From assembly GCF_021742065.1 (NCBI RefSeq), contig NZ_JAKKIE010000004.1, positions 83,157-147,156 of the forward strand: a stretch of 64,000 nt of DNA, written 5' to 3'. Shown piece by piece: positions 1 to 9,708 of the stretch (within the stretch, counting starts at the first letter, position 1; the number at the start of each line of letters is the position of its first letter). The notes under the pieces were generated by a model, which worked only from the letters and a program-made list of their open reading frames with translations, did not search any database and was not told the DNA's origin. The translations under genes and the position numbers were made by a program. The DNA is from Rhizorhapis sp. SPR117 (GTDB lineage Bacteria > Pseudomonadota > Alphaproteobacteria > Sphingomonadales > Sphingomonadaceae).

Positions 1-10
1 CGAGGTTCAT
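1..10 (-). CDS. start of a divergent gene running off the left edge (partial)
   Basis: On the minus strand an ATG lies at 10-8, preceded at 26-21 by a good AAGGAG Shine-Dalgarno with a spacing of about 10 nt. Only the first three codons (Met-Asn-Leu) are inside the window, so the product cannot be named. The call rests only on the start signal and on the divergent layout around the palindrome at 41-60. Confidence 0.35.
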
Positions 11-40
11 GATAACCCTGCTCCTTTACGTCCCCAGATA

Positions 41-60
41 GTGTTGCAGATTTGCAACAC
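41..60. promoter_or_regulatory. perfect 8-bp inverted repeat, possible operator
   Basis: GTGTTGCA and TGCAACAC are perfect inverted arms separated by GATT. The palindrome sits about 30 bp upstream of the divergent left-edge gene start and about 120 bp upstream of the M16 peptidase start. There is no T-tract, so it is not a terminator. A dimeric repressor site is the natural reading, but I do not recognise the regulator. Confidence 0.35.
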
Positions 61-178
61 AAGGGACTGTCCGAAAAAATGTTCCGTCACTGCACTATGC
101 TTCGCCATAGCGGTTGCGCGACCTATGAGCGGCGTTATGGTGCCGCTATCCCGCGCACAGACAAGACAAGGATTTTCC

Positions 179-3055
179 ATGCTGCGTCGCCTCATTCTCG
201 CATTTGTTCTTCCGGCCTGTGCAATGTCGGCATCCTTTGCTCAGGCGCAAGACCCTGCGCCGGTTTCAGAACTAATATCGGCGGTCGACATTCCCTATAA
301 GGAATTTACCTTAGACAACGGGTTGCGCGTTATCGTGCATGAAGACCGCAAGGCGCCCATCGTTGCGGTGTCCGTATGGTATAATGTCGGATCGAAGAAC
401 GAACCGGCGGGGAAAACCGGCTTTGCCCATCTGTTTGAACATTTGATGTTCAATGGGTCCGAAAATTCGCCGGGTGATTTTTTCGAACCATTGCAGCAGG
501 TAGGCGCGACCGATTTCAATGGCACCACCTGGTTCGACCGCACCAATTATTTTGAAAGCGTTCCGACTTCGGCGCTGGAAGTGGCGCTGTTTCTGGAAAG
601 TGACCGCATGGGGCATTTGCTGGGTGCCGTGACCCAGAAAACGCTCGATAATCAGCGCGGCGTCGTTCAGAATGAAAAGCGGCAGGGCGATAACCAGCCT
701 TATGGGCTGGTCGAATATGCGCAGCTCGCGGCCCTTCTTCCCGCTGACCATCCTTATGGCCATTCCACCATCGGATCGATGGCCGATCTGGACAAGGCAA
801 GCCTTGCCGATGTGAAAAGCTGGTTCACCGACCATTATGGTCCCAACAATGCCGTACTTGTGTTGGCAGGCGACATTAACGCCAAGCAGGCCAAGCCGCT
901 GGTGGAGAAATATTTCGGCGACATTCCGCGTGGCAAGCAGGTCCAACCGGTCAACGTGACCATTCCGACCCTTTCCGCACCGAAAATCGAAGTGATGAAG
1001 GACAGGGTCGCCACAACGCGCCTTTACCGCAACTGGATTGTGCCGGGCCTCAATGATCCTGATTCGGTTCTGCTGAACATCGGGATGAGCGTGCTTGGCG
1101 GCCTTGCCAGTTCGCGGCTGGACAATATCCTTGTGCGGGACGAACAGCTTGCCGTGCGCGTTACCGCCGGGGTGCAGGATTTCGCTCAGCTTGGCATGAT
1201 CGAGATCACCGCCGATGTGAAACCCGGTATTGATGCTGATGTCGTTGCCAAGCGGCTGGATGCGATCATGGCCGATTATATTGCCAAAGGGCCAACCGCC
1301 GATGAAGTCCAGCGCGTTGCGACGCAGAGCGTTTCAGGCCGCATAGCGGGTCTGGAACAGGTAGGCGGATTTAGTGGCAAGGCGGTGGCCCTGGCCGAAG
1401 GTGAACTCTATTCCAACGATCCTGATTTTTACAAAAAGCGGCTTGCCGCATTGGCCGCGGCCACGCCTGAAGCGGTGACGGCGGCGATGCAGAAATGGCT
1501 GCGTCGCCCGGTCTATGCACTGCGCGTTATTCCCGGCGAGCGCGACCCTTATGAGGAGGCTGCACTGTCGAAGGGCAGTCGTACCGGCGTTCTTGCCGCG
1601 CCCGCTTTCTATCGCGCACCTGATGAGGCCGGTTCGACTACCGCTACCCAACCGGCGGCTGGTGTCGACCGCAGCAAATTGCCCGAGGTTAGTCCCATTC
1701 CCGATCTTGATTTCCCGACAGTTGAAACCACGACGCTATCGAACGGGATCAAGGTGCATTTCGCCCGGCGCGATGCCATTCCGGCGATTCAGCTTTCGGT
1801 TGTGTTTGATGCCGGAAATGCCGCTGATCCCAAGGATAAGCTGGGCACCCAGTCGCTGATGCTTGCGATGCTGGAGGAAGGCACGACCTCTCGCAACAGC
1901 ATCCAGATCGCCGAGGAACAGGAAAGGCTGGGCGCCAGCATTTCGGCCAGCGCCAGCATGGATAGAACGAGTGTGTCCATGTACGCACTGATGCCCAATC
2001 TCGCTCCCTCGCTCGACCTGATGGCCGATATCGTCAAAAATCCGGCTTTCGATCCGCATGAACTGGAACGCATAAGAGCGACGCAGCTTGCGCGGATTGC
2101 GGCTGAAAATACGCAGCCGAAAAGCATCGCACTGCGCACATTGCCGCCGCTGCTGTTTGGCAAGGATCACCCATATGGGGTGGCCTTTACCGGTACTGGC
2201 GATCCGGAGGTCGTTGCAAAACTGACGCGCAATGACCTGGCGTCCTTCCACCACCGCTGGATCCGCGCCGACAATGCGGAAATCTTTGCAGTGGGCGATA
2301 CGACACTGGCCGAATTGAAGCCGATGCTGGAAAAATATTTTGGTCTTTGGCGGATGACGCGCGACATGAAGGGCGTCAAGAATTCCGATGTCGCAACGCC
2401 CGCCGCGCAGGAACGGATCATTCTGGTCAACCGTCCGCAATCGCCGCAGTCCGTGATCCTTGCGGGCCAGGTTCTGGACGCACAGGGGACGGATGATCTG
2501 CTGAAACTGATCGCAGCCAATGATGTGATGGGCGGAAATTTCCTGTCGCGTATGAATATGGATTTACGGGAAACGAAGGGTTGGTCCTATGGTGTGCGCG
2601 GCAGCGTCAACCGCGTGCAGCGCAACGTCCCTTACATCCTGAGCGCGCCGGTGCAGGCCGACAAGACCGGACCCGCTATTGCGGCGCTTAAAACCGAAAT
2701 GAAGGCGTTTCTTGGTGCCAAGGGTGTGACCCCCGCGGAACTGGAACGTACCGTCAATGGCAACATCCGCGAACTGCCTGGCAGCTTTGAAACATCGAGC
2801 GACGTCCTTGGCGAAATGCAGCGCGACGTGCTGTACGACCGCCCCTTCGATTATGTCGAATCGCTTGCGGATAAATATCGCGCGCTGACCGCAGCGGACC
2901 TTGATAATGCCGCGCGCGCCGCCATTGATCCGGATCGATTCACCTGGGTCGTCGTGGGCGACAAGACCAAGATCATGAATCAGCTTGAGGCGCTTGGTAT
3001 GCCCATCACTGCAGTGGAAGACCCGTCTGGACCGGGGACAAATGGAAACGAATGA
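179..3055 (+). CDS. secreted M16 family zinc metallopeptidase (two-domain, pitrilysin type)
   Basis: The 958-residue product starts with a Sec signal peptide (basic MLRR, then a hydrophobic stretch ending near AQAQ at residues 20-24), so it should act in the periplasm or be outer-membrane associated. The first M16 domain carries the inverted zinc motif HLFEH at residues 84-88. A second M16-like domain begins around residue 560 (repeating the TTLSNGIKV pattern) and lacks the zinc motif, as is usual for the paired inactive half. The reading frame is open upstream to position 41, but I chose ATG 179 because AAGGA at 168-172 precedes it by 6 nt and it places the signal peptide at the N-terminus. 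These enzymes degrade peptides inside a clam-shell chamber; the substrate is not predictable here. Confidence 0.93.
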   Translation: MLRRLILAFVLPACAMSASFAQAQDPAPVSELISAVDIPYKEFTLDNGLRVIVHEDRKAPIVAVSVWYNVGSKNEPAGKTGFAHLFEHLMFNGSENSPGDFFEPLQQVGATDFNGTTWFDRTNYFESVPTSALEVALFLESDRMGHLLGAVTQKTLDNQRGVVQNEKRQGDNQPYGLVEYAQLAALLPADHPYGHSTIGSMADLDKASLADVKSWFTDHYGPNNAVLVLAGDINAKQAKPLVEKYFGDIPRGKQVQPVNVTIPTLSAPKIEVMKDRVATTRLYRNWIVPGLNDPDSVLLNIGMSVLGGLASSRLDNILVRDEQLAVRVTAGVQDFAQLGMIEITADVKPGIDADVVAKRLDAIMADYIAKGPTADEVQRVATQSVSGRIAGLEQVGGFSGKAVALAEGELYSNDPDFYKKRLAALAAATPEAVTAAMQKWLRRPVYALRVIPGERDPYEEAALSKGSRTGVLAAPAFYRAPDEAGSTTATQPAAGVDRSKLPEVSPIPDLDFPTVETTTLSNGIKVHFARRDAIPAIQLSVVFDAGNAADPKDKLGTQSLMLAMLEEGTTSRNSIQIAEEQERLGASISASASMDRTSVSMYALMPNLAPSLDLMADIVKNPAFDPHELERIRATQLARIAAENTQPKSIALRTLPPLLFGKDHPYGVAFTGTGDPEVVAKLTRNDLASFHHRWIRADNAEIFAVGDTTLAELKPMLEKYFGLWRMTRDMKGVKNSDVATPAAQERIILVNRPQSPQSVILAGQVLDAQGTDDLLKLIAANDVMGGNFLSRMNMDLRETKGWSYGVRGSVNRVQRNVPYILSAPVQADKTGPAIAALKTEMKAFLGAKGVTPAELERTVNGNIRELPGSFETSSDVLGEMQRDVLYDRPFDYVESLADKYRALTAADLDNAARAAIDPDRFTWVVVGDKTKIMNQLEALGMPITAVEDPSGPGTNGNE

Positions 3056-3080
3056 AATCATACAATAAGGAGAAATCAAT

Positions 3081-3383
3081 ATGGCGACGGTTGATGGTGC
3101 ATATGATTGCGTCACCAAGACCCCGATGGGCGATCAGCAATCGGTGTTCACGGTCATCAGTAATGGCGGAACATTTCATGGCACCAATGCGGGGCCGTTG
3201 GGTTCCCTGGATGTCAAGGATGGCAAGGTTGACGGAAATACATTGAGTTGGAAAATGGAAATGACCATTCCCATGCCGATGACGCTTGAGGCAGAAGCCG
3301 TTGTTGAAGGCGATACCCTGACCGGCACGATACAGGCGGGTGCGTTTGGCGCCATGGCCATGACGGGGAAGCGGCGCGGCTGA
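3081..3383 (+). CDS. small conserved hypothetical protein, 100 aa
   Basis: The product has no signal peptide or membrane segment and is rich in Gly, Thr and Met with alternating short beta-strand-like stretches; it may fold as a small beta-barrel. It lies 25 bp downstream of the M16 peptidase gene with its own ribosome site (AAGGAG at about 3066-3071), and the pair is closed by the terminator at 3426-3461, so the two are probably co-transcribed. I do not recognise a named family and assign no function. Confidence 0.75.
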   Translation: MATVDGAYDCVTKTPMGDQQSVFTVISNGGTFHGTNAGPLGSLDVKDGKVDGNTLSWKMEMTIPMPMTLEAEAVVEGDTLTGTIQAGAFGAMAMTGKRRG

Positions 3384-3425
3384 TCGCGGATCGCATCAGC
3401 ATTTGGAAAAAGAGTTCCATAGCAT

Positions 3426-3461
3426 AAGGCCCGCCGGTCCTGAACCGGCGGGCCTTATTTT
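3426..3461 (+). terminator. rho-independent terminator
   Basis: A 13-bp perfect GC-rich stem (3426-3438 with 3444-3456), 5-nt loop CCTGA, followed by ATTTT. It lies between the convergent small gene and pal. The T-tract is on the plus strand, so it mainly ends the M16 peptidase transcript. Confidence 0.9.
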
Positions 3462-3484
3462 GCCTGGTAAACAGGTGAGCGAGG

Positions 3485-3988
3485 TTACTGAACCGTAACC
3501 GTCACGGCCCGGCGGTTCTGCGCCCATGCGGACTCGTCCGATCCCATCGCTTCCGGCCGTTCCTTGCCATAGCTGATCGTGCTGATCCGCGATTCAGGAA
3601 TGCCGAGCGACACCAGATAGTTTTTTGCGGCGTTGGCGCGGCGTTCGCCCAGTGCAAGGTTATAGTCGCGAGTACCGCGCTCATCGCAATGCCCCTCGAT
3701 CGTCACGCGCACGGATGGGTTTTGCGTCAGCCACTGTGCCTGGCTGGCGAGCGTTGCCTGGTCCTGCGCATCAACATCATATTTGTCGGTATCGAACAAA
3801 ATACGGTCGGATGACACGCTGGCCATGAAATCTTCCTGGCTGCCCTTCACCGGACCTGACGGCGGGGTAAAGGGAGGGGCTTCCGTCTGCGCAGGAGCAG
3901 GCGGCAGTTCAGGCGGGGGTTTCTTTGCGCAGGCGGCCAGCGCGAGAATGGAGGTAGCAATCAATATCTGGCGCGTAATTCTAGTCAT
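3485..3988 (-). CDS. pal: peptidoglycan-associated outer-membrane lipoprotein Pal
   Basis: The 167-residue protein has a lipoprotein signal with lipobox LAAC and lipidated Cys20, a Pro-rich linker (about 22-45), and a C-terminal OmpA-like peptidoglycan-binding domain (about 60-167) with the typical [12 protein letters not shown] and LGERRA motifs. Pal anchors the outer membrane to peptidoglycan and binds TolB; the Tol-Pal machine drives envelope constriction at division. It is the last gene of ybgC-tolQRAB-pal. The 97-bp gap to tolB is larger than the other gaps in the run and could hold a separate pal promoter. Confidence 0.97.
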   Translation of the reverse strand: MTRITRQILIATSILALAACAKKPPPELPPAPAQTEAPPFTPPSGPVKGSQEDFMASVSSDRILFDTDKYDVDAQDQATLASQAQWLTQNPSVRVTIEGHCDERGTRDYNLALGERRANAAKNYLVSLGIPESRISTISYGKERPEAMGSDESAWAQNRRAVTVTVQ

Positions 3989-4085
3989 AGTTATTCTCCT
4001 TGAGCCTTAAATTGCCGCCCCCACGGAAATGTGAGGTGATTTTGATGTAATTTGTTACGCAGTCAAGCTTAATAAGTGCGCTTCT

Positions 4086-5417
4086 TTACGGTAATAGCGG
4101 CCCCCAGGATGGGTCCGAACCATCAAGCGGGGTAGCGAGTTTTCGTTCATTGACGCCGGTCAGATCGACCTGCCAGATCGCAGACTTGCCACTGCGCCCC
4201 TGACTGGTGCGAAAGAACTGAATGACCCGGCCATTGGGTGACCATGTCGGCGCTTCATCCTGCCAGCTATTGGTCAGCAACCGTTCGCTGCCTCCGGTAG
4301 GCGTCATCACGCCGATACGGAAATTACCGACGATTTTGGTAAAGGCGATCAGGTCGCCGCGCGGGCTCCATTCCGGTGTCGCATAGCGACCGCCGCCAAA
4401 GCTGATGCGGTGCTGATTCGTCCCGTCGGCATTCATGACATAAAGTTGCTGAGAGCCCGAACGGTCGCTTTCGAAGACGATTTTCGATCCGTCCGGTGAA
4501 TAGCTGCCGCCCACGTCGATGCCGGGGGTATTGGTCAGGCGTTGGGGCCTGCCGCCACTGCTGGATACCCGATAAATGTCGGTGTTCCCGGCGATTGCCA
4601 TGGAAAACAGGATATGTTTGCCATCGGGCGACCAGCGGGGCGCGAAGGTGGCGTTGTTGCTTTCCGTCACCAACCGCTGTTTGCCTGTACCAATGTCATA
4701 GACGTAGATTCGCATCCGCTGACCGACATAGCTTAGATAGACGATCGAGCCATAATCGGGCGAAAAGCGGGGGGTAAGCGCGATGCTTTGGCCGTTGGTG
4801 ATAAAACGGTGATTGGCGCCGTCACTGTCCATGATGGCAAGACGTTTGGTGCGATGGTCCTTGGGACCGCTTTCGGCGATATAGGCGATACGGCTGTCAA
4901 AAAAGGGCGATTCCCCTGACAGGCGCGCATAGATGGCGTCAGCGCACTTATGCGCCGCCCGCCGCCAGTCGCGTGGCGCAATGACATAGCCCGCGCGGGT
5001 CAATTCCTGCCGTAATGCGACGTCATAGAGATAACAGCCGACAGTCAGATCGCCACCGCTGTTGACGCGAACGAAACCCTGCACGAGGGCTTCGGCACTC
5101 GTGCCCGCCCAATGGTTGAAATCGGGCATGGTGACTTCAGGAAAGCTGATCTGTTTGACGCCAGCTGGCCCCATGGGTCTGAACAGGCCGCTGCCACGCA
5201 GATCGGCAGCAATGACTTCGGCAATCTGGCGACCCAGAACGTCGGTCGAACCGGCGGGCGTATCGGCATTTTGCTGGCTTGGCATCGCGGGAATGGCGAT
5301 GCGCAGATTGCTGTCAATCTCTCCGGTCACATCGACGCTCAACTGCGCTTTGGCAGGAGGAATGGCGATCAACAAAGCCGCCAGCGCGGCCATTGCCAGG
5401 GTCTCGACAATTTTCAT
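4086..5417 (-). CDS. tolB: Tol-Pal system periplasmic protein TolB
   Basis: 443 residues, the usual TolB length. A Sec signal peptide (about 1-24, ending PAKAQ) is followed by the N-terminal TolB domain (about 30-160) and a C-terminal beta-propeller of WD40-like TolB repeats, each with the pattern (F)SPDG...I.F.S...G, for example around residues 215-440. TolB is the periplasmic hub that binds Pal and TolA. The start ATG overlaps the end of tolA by 4 nt (5414-5417), implying translational coupling. Confidence 0.97.
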   Translation of the reverse strand: MKIVETLAMAALAALLIAIPPAKAQLSVDVTGEIDSNLRIAIPAMPSQQNADTPAGSTDVLGRQIAEVIAADLRGSGLFRPMGPAGVKQISFPEVTMPDFNHWAGTSAEALVQGFVRVNSGGDLTVGCYLYDVALRQELTRAGYVIAPRDWRRAAHKCADAIYARLSGESPFFDSRIAYIAESGPKDHRTKRLAIMDSDGANHRFITNGQSIALTPRFSPDYGSIVYLSYVGQRMRIYVYDIGTGKQRLVTESNNATFAPRWSPDGKHILFSMAIAGNTDIYRVSSSGGRPQRLTNTPGIDVGGSYSPDGSKIVFESDRSGSQQLYVMNADGTNQHRISFGGGRYATPEWSPRGDLIAFTKIVGNFRIGVMTPTGGSERLLTNSWQDEAPTWSPNGRVIQFFRTSQGRSGKSAIWQVDLTGVNERKLATPLDGSDPSWGPLLP

Positions 5418-6232
5418 TGGGCAAGCCTTCCGTCAAAATTGAGCGGCTTCAGCCACTTCCATTGGTCATAAAATTGTTCGGGCAGATTGGTAAACGGTGC
5501 GGCCCGCATGACCGCCTGAACAGCCCGTTCCTGATGCAGATTGACTTGTGCCTCATTGCTGGGCGTCACGCCAGTCGTTCCAACGACTTCAGGTCGCCCC
5601 TGAAGCGATCCATCACGGTTCAAGTGCACACTAAGCTGCGTCTTGAGCAATTCGGCGTCGGCACCCGAAGGCGGTTTCCAGAATGGTTTGAGCTGGCGAT
5701 AGATTTCCGCATTCAGACTGGCGACTTGCGAACTGCTCATCTTTTCGGCGGGTGGCGTTGTCGCGGTTGCCTTGGTTGGGCGCTCTGTCTGGATGCCTTT
5801 TAAAAAGTCGCTGCCCAACAGCGATCCGCGTGCGCGCTTGTCGGGCTTTGGTTTCGCTTGCGCCTTTGCAGATTCGGACTGCTTGGGCGGGGTTGGTTTG
5901 GGTTTGGCTTGTTTGGCGGGCTTGGGTGCGGGCGCTGCTTGTTTTGGCTGCGGTGGCGCAGGCAGTGGCGCAGGTTCGGGCGATTTGGGTGCGGCAGGTT
6001 CGGCCTCTTCGGTCGGGCCGATCTCCGGTGCCTGGCTTGCCGCCATTTCCTCGTGCGAAATTTTCGGTGCGGCCATTTCCAGCCCTACCTCGTCGACCAG
6101 TTGCACTTCGATGGGCGGGCTGCGCAGTTTCAGGGGATTGGGCGTGCTTAGAAAACCGACGGACAGCACGCCGAACAGCAGGACATGTCCTGCCGTTGCA
6201 ATGCCCAAGCCGATTTTCTCCACGCGTTCCAT
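5414..6232 (-). CDS. tolA: TolA-like energy-transducing protein of the Tol-Pal system
   Basis: 272 residues with the layout of TolA/TonB proteins: one N-terminal membrane anchor (about 8-29), a long Pro/Ala/Lys-rich periplasm-spanning arm (about 65-135), and a C-terminal globular domain (about 165-272) that should contact TolB, Pal or the outer membrane. Its place between tolR and tolB identifies it as TolA rather than TonB, although the arm is shorter and more Pro-rich than in enterobacterial TolA, as is common in alphaproteobacteria. Confidence 0.9.
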   Translation of the reverse strand: MERVEKIGLGIATAGHVLLFGVLSVGFLSTPNPLKLRSPPIEVQLVDEVGLEMAAPKISHEEMAASQAPEIGPTEEAEPAAPKSPEPAPLPAPPQPKQAAPAPKPAKQAKPKPTPPKQSESAKAQAKPKPDKRARGSLLGSDFLKGIQTERPTKATATTPPAEKMSSSQVASLNAEIYRQLKPFWKPPSGADAELLKTQLSVHLNRDGSLQGRPEVVGTTGVTPSNEAQVNLHQERAVQAVMRAAPFTNLPEQFYDQWKWLKPLNFDGRLAQ

Positions 6233-6244
6233 GAACGATAAGCC

Positions 6245-6691
6245 TTATCGTTTGCCGGATGAATCTGTGCTGACCAGAGCGACCCGGTTCAATCCGGCCC
6301 GATTGAGTTCCCCCATCACCAGCATGACCTGACCATAATCCAGCAGTTTGTCAGCGCGCAGATAGACTTGCGGAGCCTGTTCGGCGTCGCCCTTTTCCTT
6401 TCGGATCGTATCGAACTGGTCGGGAAGGGCGGCCATCAGCGTTTCCACATCGTCGATATACACACGCCCGTCGCTGTCTATCGACACCTGCACCGGTTCC
6501 TGACTCTGGTCGATCGGATTAGCACGGTTTTCCGGCAGGTTCACCGGCACGCCGGTGACCAGCAAAGGCGCTGTCACCATGAAGATGATGAGCAGCACCA
6601 GCATGACATCGACCAGCGGTGTCACGTTGATATCCGCCATCGGCGCGCGGCGGCGGCCGTGACGACCGGAAGGAAGTCCGCCCATCGCCAT
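6245..6691 (-). CDS. tolR: TolR, ExbD-family proton-channel subunit
   Basis: 148 residues. A short basic cytoplasmic tail precedes the single membrane helix (about 24-42) that carries the conserved proton-path aspartate Asp28 in the motif PLVDVMLVLL. A periplasmic ExbD/TolR domain follows. It works with TolQ as the proton-motive-force-driven motor acting on TolA. The ATG shares one base with the TAA stop of tolQ (TAATG at 6691), so the two are translationally coupled. Confidence 0.96.
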   Translation of the reverse strand: MAMGGLPSGRHGRRRAPMADINVTPLVDVMLVLLIIFMVTAPLLVTGVPVNLPENRANPIDQSQEPVQVSIDSDGRVYIDDVETLMAALPDQFDTIRKEKGDAEQAPQVYLRADKLLDYGQVMLVMGELNRAGLNRVALVSTDSSGKR

Positions 6692-7398
6692 TAGCGGCTT
6701 GCCTCCAGTTCACGGCTTAGCGTCGAATAAAAGCCATCGGCAAAGCGGTTGAGCCGTGCCTCCAGCCGATTGATGCCGTGGCTGAACCGGTTGTAGGCAA
6801 TAACGGCCGGAATCGCCGCGAACAGGCCAATGGCCGTCGCAAACAGCGCCTCGGCAATGCCCGGCGCAACGACGGCAAGGCTGCTGTTATTTTCAGCGGC
6901 GATGGACGTAAAGCTGCGCATGATGCCCCAGACGGTCCCGAACAGCCCGACGAACGGCGCGACGCTGCCCACGGTCGCCAGAATGTTGAGCCTGTCCGAA
7001 AGATGGTCCACTTCCGCCGCGACGGCCGCGCCCATGGTGGTCGACAGACGGTCGCGCGTTCCTTCACGGTCCACGGCATGCCCCTTGGTCGAACGCCGCC
7101 ATTCCTTGACGCCCGCAGAAAAGACTTTGGCGCTCGGCAAGTCCGACCGGTCATGCAGATCGTAGAAGCGGTCAATGTCTTCGCTTCGCCAGAAATCCTG
7201 TTCGAACTTCTCCGACGCCTTTTTGGTTTTCGACAATTTGACGGCAAAGCTCAGGATGATCGCCCACGTCCAGATGCTGGCGAGCAGCAGGCCAAACATG
7301 ACCATCTTCACCACAATATCTGCTTGCATGAACAGAGCGAACGGCGAAATCGTCGCTGACTGTGTTACAAGGGATATGGACGGAAGCGATGCACTCAT
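6691..7398 (-). CDS. tolQ: TolQ, MotA/TolQ/ExbB-family proton-channel subunit
   Basis: 235 residues with three predicted membrane helices (about 25-45, 140-165 and 180-200). The second and third form the MotA/ExbB-like channel core, with the LATVGSVAPFVGLFGTVWG-type signature around residues 145-163. It forms the inner-membrane Tol motor with TolR. Its start overlaps the end of ybgC by 4 nt, and its stop overlaps tolR. Confidence 0.97.
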   Translation of the reverse strand: MSASLPSISLVTQSATISPFALFMQADIVVKMVMFGLLLASIWTWAIILSFAVKLSKTKKASEKFEQDFWRSEDIDRFYDLHDRSDLPSAKVFSAGVKEWRRSTKGHAVDREGTRDRLSTTMGAAVAAEVDHLSDRLNILATVGSVAPFVGLFGTVWGIMRSFTSIAAENNSSLAVVAPGIAEALFATAIGLFAAIPAVIAYNRFSHGINRLEARLNRFADGFYSTLSRELEASR

Positions 7399-7862
7399 AG
7401 GTTGTTGTCTTCCCCGTTTTGAAGCTGTTTGAAAATGTCGATCCAGGTTTTTGGCTGCCGCTTCGGCTTGCCGCCGGGTGACAGATAGGCCGCGGTGACT
7501 TGGCCCTGGGTCAATATCTGATCATCGCACATGACTGTCTGATGAATGCGGCAGGATGCGGCGCGAATTTCCAGAACTTTACTGACCACCAGCAAATCAT
7601 CGTCCAATCGCGCCGGGCGCTTGTACTGGATGGAAAGGTCGGAAACAGCATAAAATCCCTCGCCATTTTCCATGCTGCCGCGCTGATCGATGCCGGCAAG
7701 CCGTAACATATCCGATCGCGCCCGCTCCATGTAACGCAAATAATTGGCGTGATAGATTCTGCCGGATACGTCCGTGTCCTCAAAATAAACATGCACCGGA
7801 AACTCATGCGCGCCATCGCGGAACCGGCCGGTCGCTGGTTTCAGGGGGGCGGAAGGATTCAT
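7395..7862 (-). CDS. ybgC: Tol-Pal-associated acyl-CoA thioesterase YbgC (4HBT hot-dog fold)
   Basis: About 155 residues. The hot-dog thioesterase signature is clear: VYFEDTDVSGRIYHANYLRYMERAR, shown here only as its core EDTDVSG with the catalytic Asp followed by YHANYL. YbgC hydrolyses short acyl-CoA or acyl-ACP thioesters and is the usual first gene of tol-pal operons. The frame is open to 7913, but I chose ATG 7862 (MNPSAPLKP) because the 17 extra residues upstream are Arg-rich and atypical of the family. Confidence 0.93.
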   Translation of the reverse strand: MNPSAPLKPATGRFRDGAHEFPVHVYFEDTDVSGRIYHANYLRYMERARSDMLRLAGIDQRGSMENGEGFYAVSDLSIQYKRPARLDDDLLVVSKVLEIRAASCRIHQTVMCDDQILTQGQVTAAYLSPGGKPKRQPKTWIDIFKQLQNGEDNNL

Positions 7863-7922
7863 GAAGATTGCATGTAGCGGGCGCGCGACTCGGCGCAAAG
7901 CCCTAATGTGCAATCTACCCTG

Positions 7923-8948
7923 CTATTCGAACAATCCGGCCTGTCCGGCATCCTCTGGCGGAGTGAGGCCCAAATGCGTCCATCCCCGGCCATTCAGGCA
8001 CCGCCCGCGCGCCGTGCGGGCGATCAGGCCCAGTTGGATCAGGAAGGGTTCGATCACTTCCTCAATCGTGTCGCGCGGTTCGGAAAGACCCGCTGCCAGC
8101 GTTTCGACGCCGACCGGACCGCCGCGATAAATGTCGGCAATCATATGCAGGTAACGCCGGTCCATCGCGTCGAGGCCCAGATTGTCGACTTCCAGCCGGT
8201 TCAGTGCCGCATCGGCGGACTTGGCATCGACCATTGCCGTACCCGCCACATTGGCGAAATCGCGCACCCGGCGGAGCAGGCGACCTGCAATCCGGGGCGT
8301 TCCCCGCGCACGGCGCGCGATTTCATGCGCGCCATCCGGCGCAATGCCAAGGTCGAGCAGGTTCGCGGCGCGCCGGACCACGAGTTCCAGTTCCTCAACC
8401 GTGTAGAAATTGAGCCGTACCGGAATACCGAAGCGGTCGCGCAGCGGTGTCGTCAGCAAGCCCTGCCGTGTCGTCGCGCCGATCAGGGTGAACTGCGGTA
8501 AATCGATCCGCACCGACCGCGCCGACGGACCTTCGCCAATCATCAGGTCAAGCGCCCGATCCTCCATGGCGGGATAGAGAATTTCCTCGATGGCCGGATT
8601 AAGCCGGTGGATTTCGTCCACGAACAGCACATCGCCCTCATCCAGATTGGTGAGCAGCGCCGCCAGATCGCCTGATTTGGCAATGACCGGGCCGGATGTG
8701 GCGCGAAATCCAACGCCCATTTCGCGCGCCACAATCTGCGCCAGCGTCGTCTTGCCAAGGCCGGGAGGACCAAAGAACAACACATGATCCAGCGCCTCGC
8801 TCCGCGTCCGCGCCGCCTCTATAAAGACGCGCAGATTTTCGCGTGCAGCCTTTTGCCCGATAAACTCGTCCAGCGTCTTGGGCCGCAACGCAGCATCGGC
8901 ATCCTCGGCGCGGCGGGCAGGGGTAATGAGACGGTTAGTATCGGTCAT
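7923..8948 (-). CDS. ruvB: Holliday junction branch-migration ATPase RuvB
   Basis: 341 residues, full length. The AAA+ domain has Walker [10 protein letters not shown] (about residues 60-68), Walker B FVDEIHRL (about 108-115) and sensor I IGATTR; the C-terminal winged-helix domain ends the protein. RuvB hexamers, loaded by RuvA, drive branch migration of Holliday junctions. It is the third ruv gene, separated from ruvA by 154 bp that contain a REPIN-like hairpin (8992-9088) which could weaken read-through into ruvB and tol-pal. Confidence 0.98.
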   Translation of the reverse strand: MTDTNRLITPARRAEDADAALRPKTLDEFIGQKAARENLRVFIEAARTRSEALDHVLFFGPPGLGKTTLAQIVAREMGVGFRATSGPVIAKSGDLAALLTNLDEGDVLFVDEIHRLNPAIEEILYPAMEDRALDLMIGEGPSARSVRIDLPQFTLIGATTRQGLLTTPLRDRFGIPVRLNFYTVEELELVVRRAANLLDLGIAPDGAHEIARRARGTPRIAGRLLRRVRDFANVAGTAMVDAKSADAALNRLEVDNLGLDAMDRRYLHMIADIYRGGPVGVETLAAGLSEPRDTIEEVIEPFLIQLGLIARTARGRCLNGRGWTHLGLTPPEDAGQAGLFE

Positions 8949-8991
8949 TGTAAAGCCTGCCTGACCAGTATGCTGTAAGGTCTTTCCTTTC

Positions 8992-9088
8992 CATCGTCAT
9001 GCTGAACTTGTTTCAGCATCCATTCCTCCTCACGCGATGATGGCGCTTGCTTTGCGATGGACCCTGAAACAAGTTCAGGGTGACGATG
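8992..9088. repeat. REPIN-like palindromic repeat doublet (CTGAACTTGTTTCAG family)
   Basis: Two 32-nt arms (8992-9023 and 9057-9088) are inverted copies of each other with four mismatches, separated by a 33-nt spacer. Each arm also contains its own short palindrome CTGAA.TTG.TTCAG. Single arms of the same family occur at 23526, 23796 and 31062. The element sits between ruvA and ruvB, and the RNA could form a long hairpin there. Confidence 0.85.
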
Positions 9089-9102
9089 TGGGGGTATGCC
9101 CA

Positions 9103-9708
9103 TCACTTCGCCGCCTTCTTGAGCGCCAGCCGCACCAGTGCGTCCAGCGTGGCCCCTTCGCCCAGTTCCCCCTCGGCTGCGGCTACCGCGATACTTGCTT
9201 CGGCGGGACGGAACCCCAGATTTTGTAGCGCCGACACGGCATCGCTTGCATGGTTGCCAACGGGGACGGCGGCCAGTCCCCCCGCCATCGCGCTGCCGAT
9301 CGGTGCAGCGCCAATTTTGTCCTTCAGTTCATTGACAATCCGTGCGGCCAGTTTCGGTCCAACGCCATTGGCCCGCGCGACCATCGCCTTGTCGCCCATC
9401 GCCACGGACCGATGCAATTCGGCAGGTTCCAGCGCCGACAATATCGCCAGTGCCACGCGTCCGCCTACGCCCTGAACGCCCGTCAGCAGGCGGAACCAGT
9501 CGCGTTCCTCTCCGCTGGCAAAACCCATCAGGCGGATGGAATCCTGGCTCACCAGCATTTCGGTATAGACGGTGCAGGCTTCCCCCACGCTGCCCAGCGC
9601 CGCCAGCGTGCGTGACGATGCGCCGACCAGATAGCCCACGCCAGCCACGTCGATGATCGCATGATCGATCCCGGTGCTGTCGAGCAGGCCTTTGAGTTTT
9701 GCGATCAT
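9103..9708 (-). CDS. ruvA: Holliday junction DNA-binding protein RuvA
   Basis: 201 residues with the three RuvA domains: OB-fold (about 1-62), tandem helix-hairpin-helix (about 70-135, including the [13 protein letters not shown] hairpin) and a flexible linker followed by domain III (about 150-201) that binds RuvB. RuvA tetramers recognise four-way junctions and load RuvB. The start overlaps the end of ruvC by 4 nt (ATGA), so the two are co-translated. Confidence 0.97.
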   Translation of the reverse strand: MIAKLKGLLDSTGIDHAIIDVAGVGYLVGASSRTLAALGSVGEACTVYTEMLVSQDSIRLMGFASGEERDWFRLLTGVQGVGGRVALAILSALEPAELHRSVAMGDKAMVARANGVGPKLAARIVNELKDKIGAAPIGSAMAGGLAAVPVGNHASDAVSALQNLGFRPAEASIAVAAAEGELGEGATLDALVRLALKKAAK

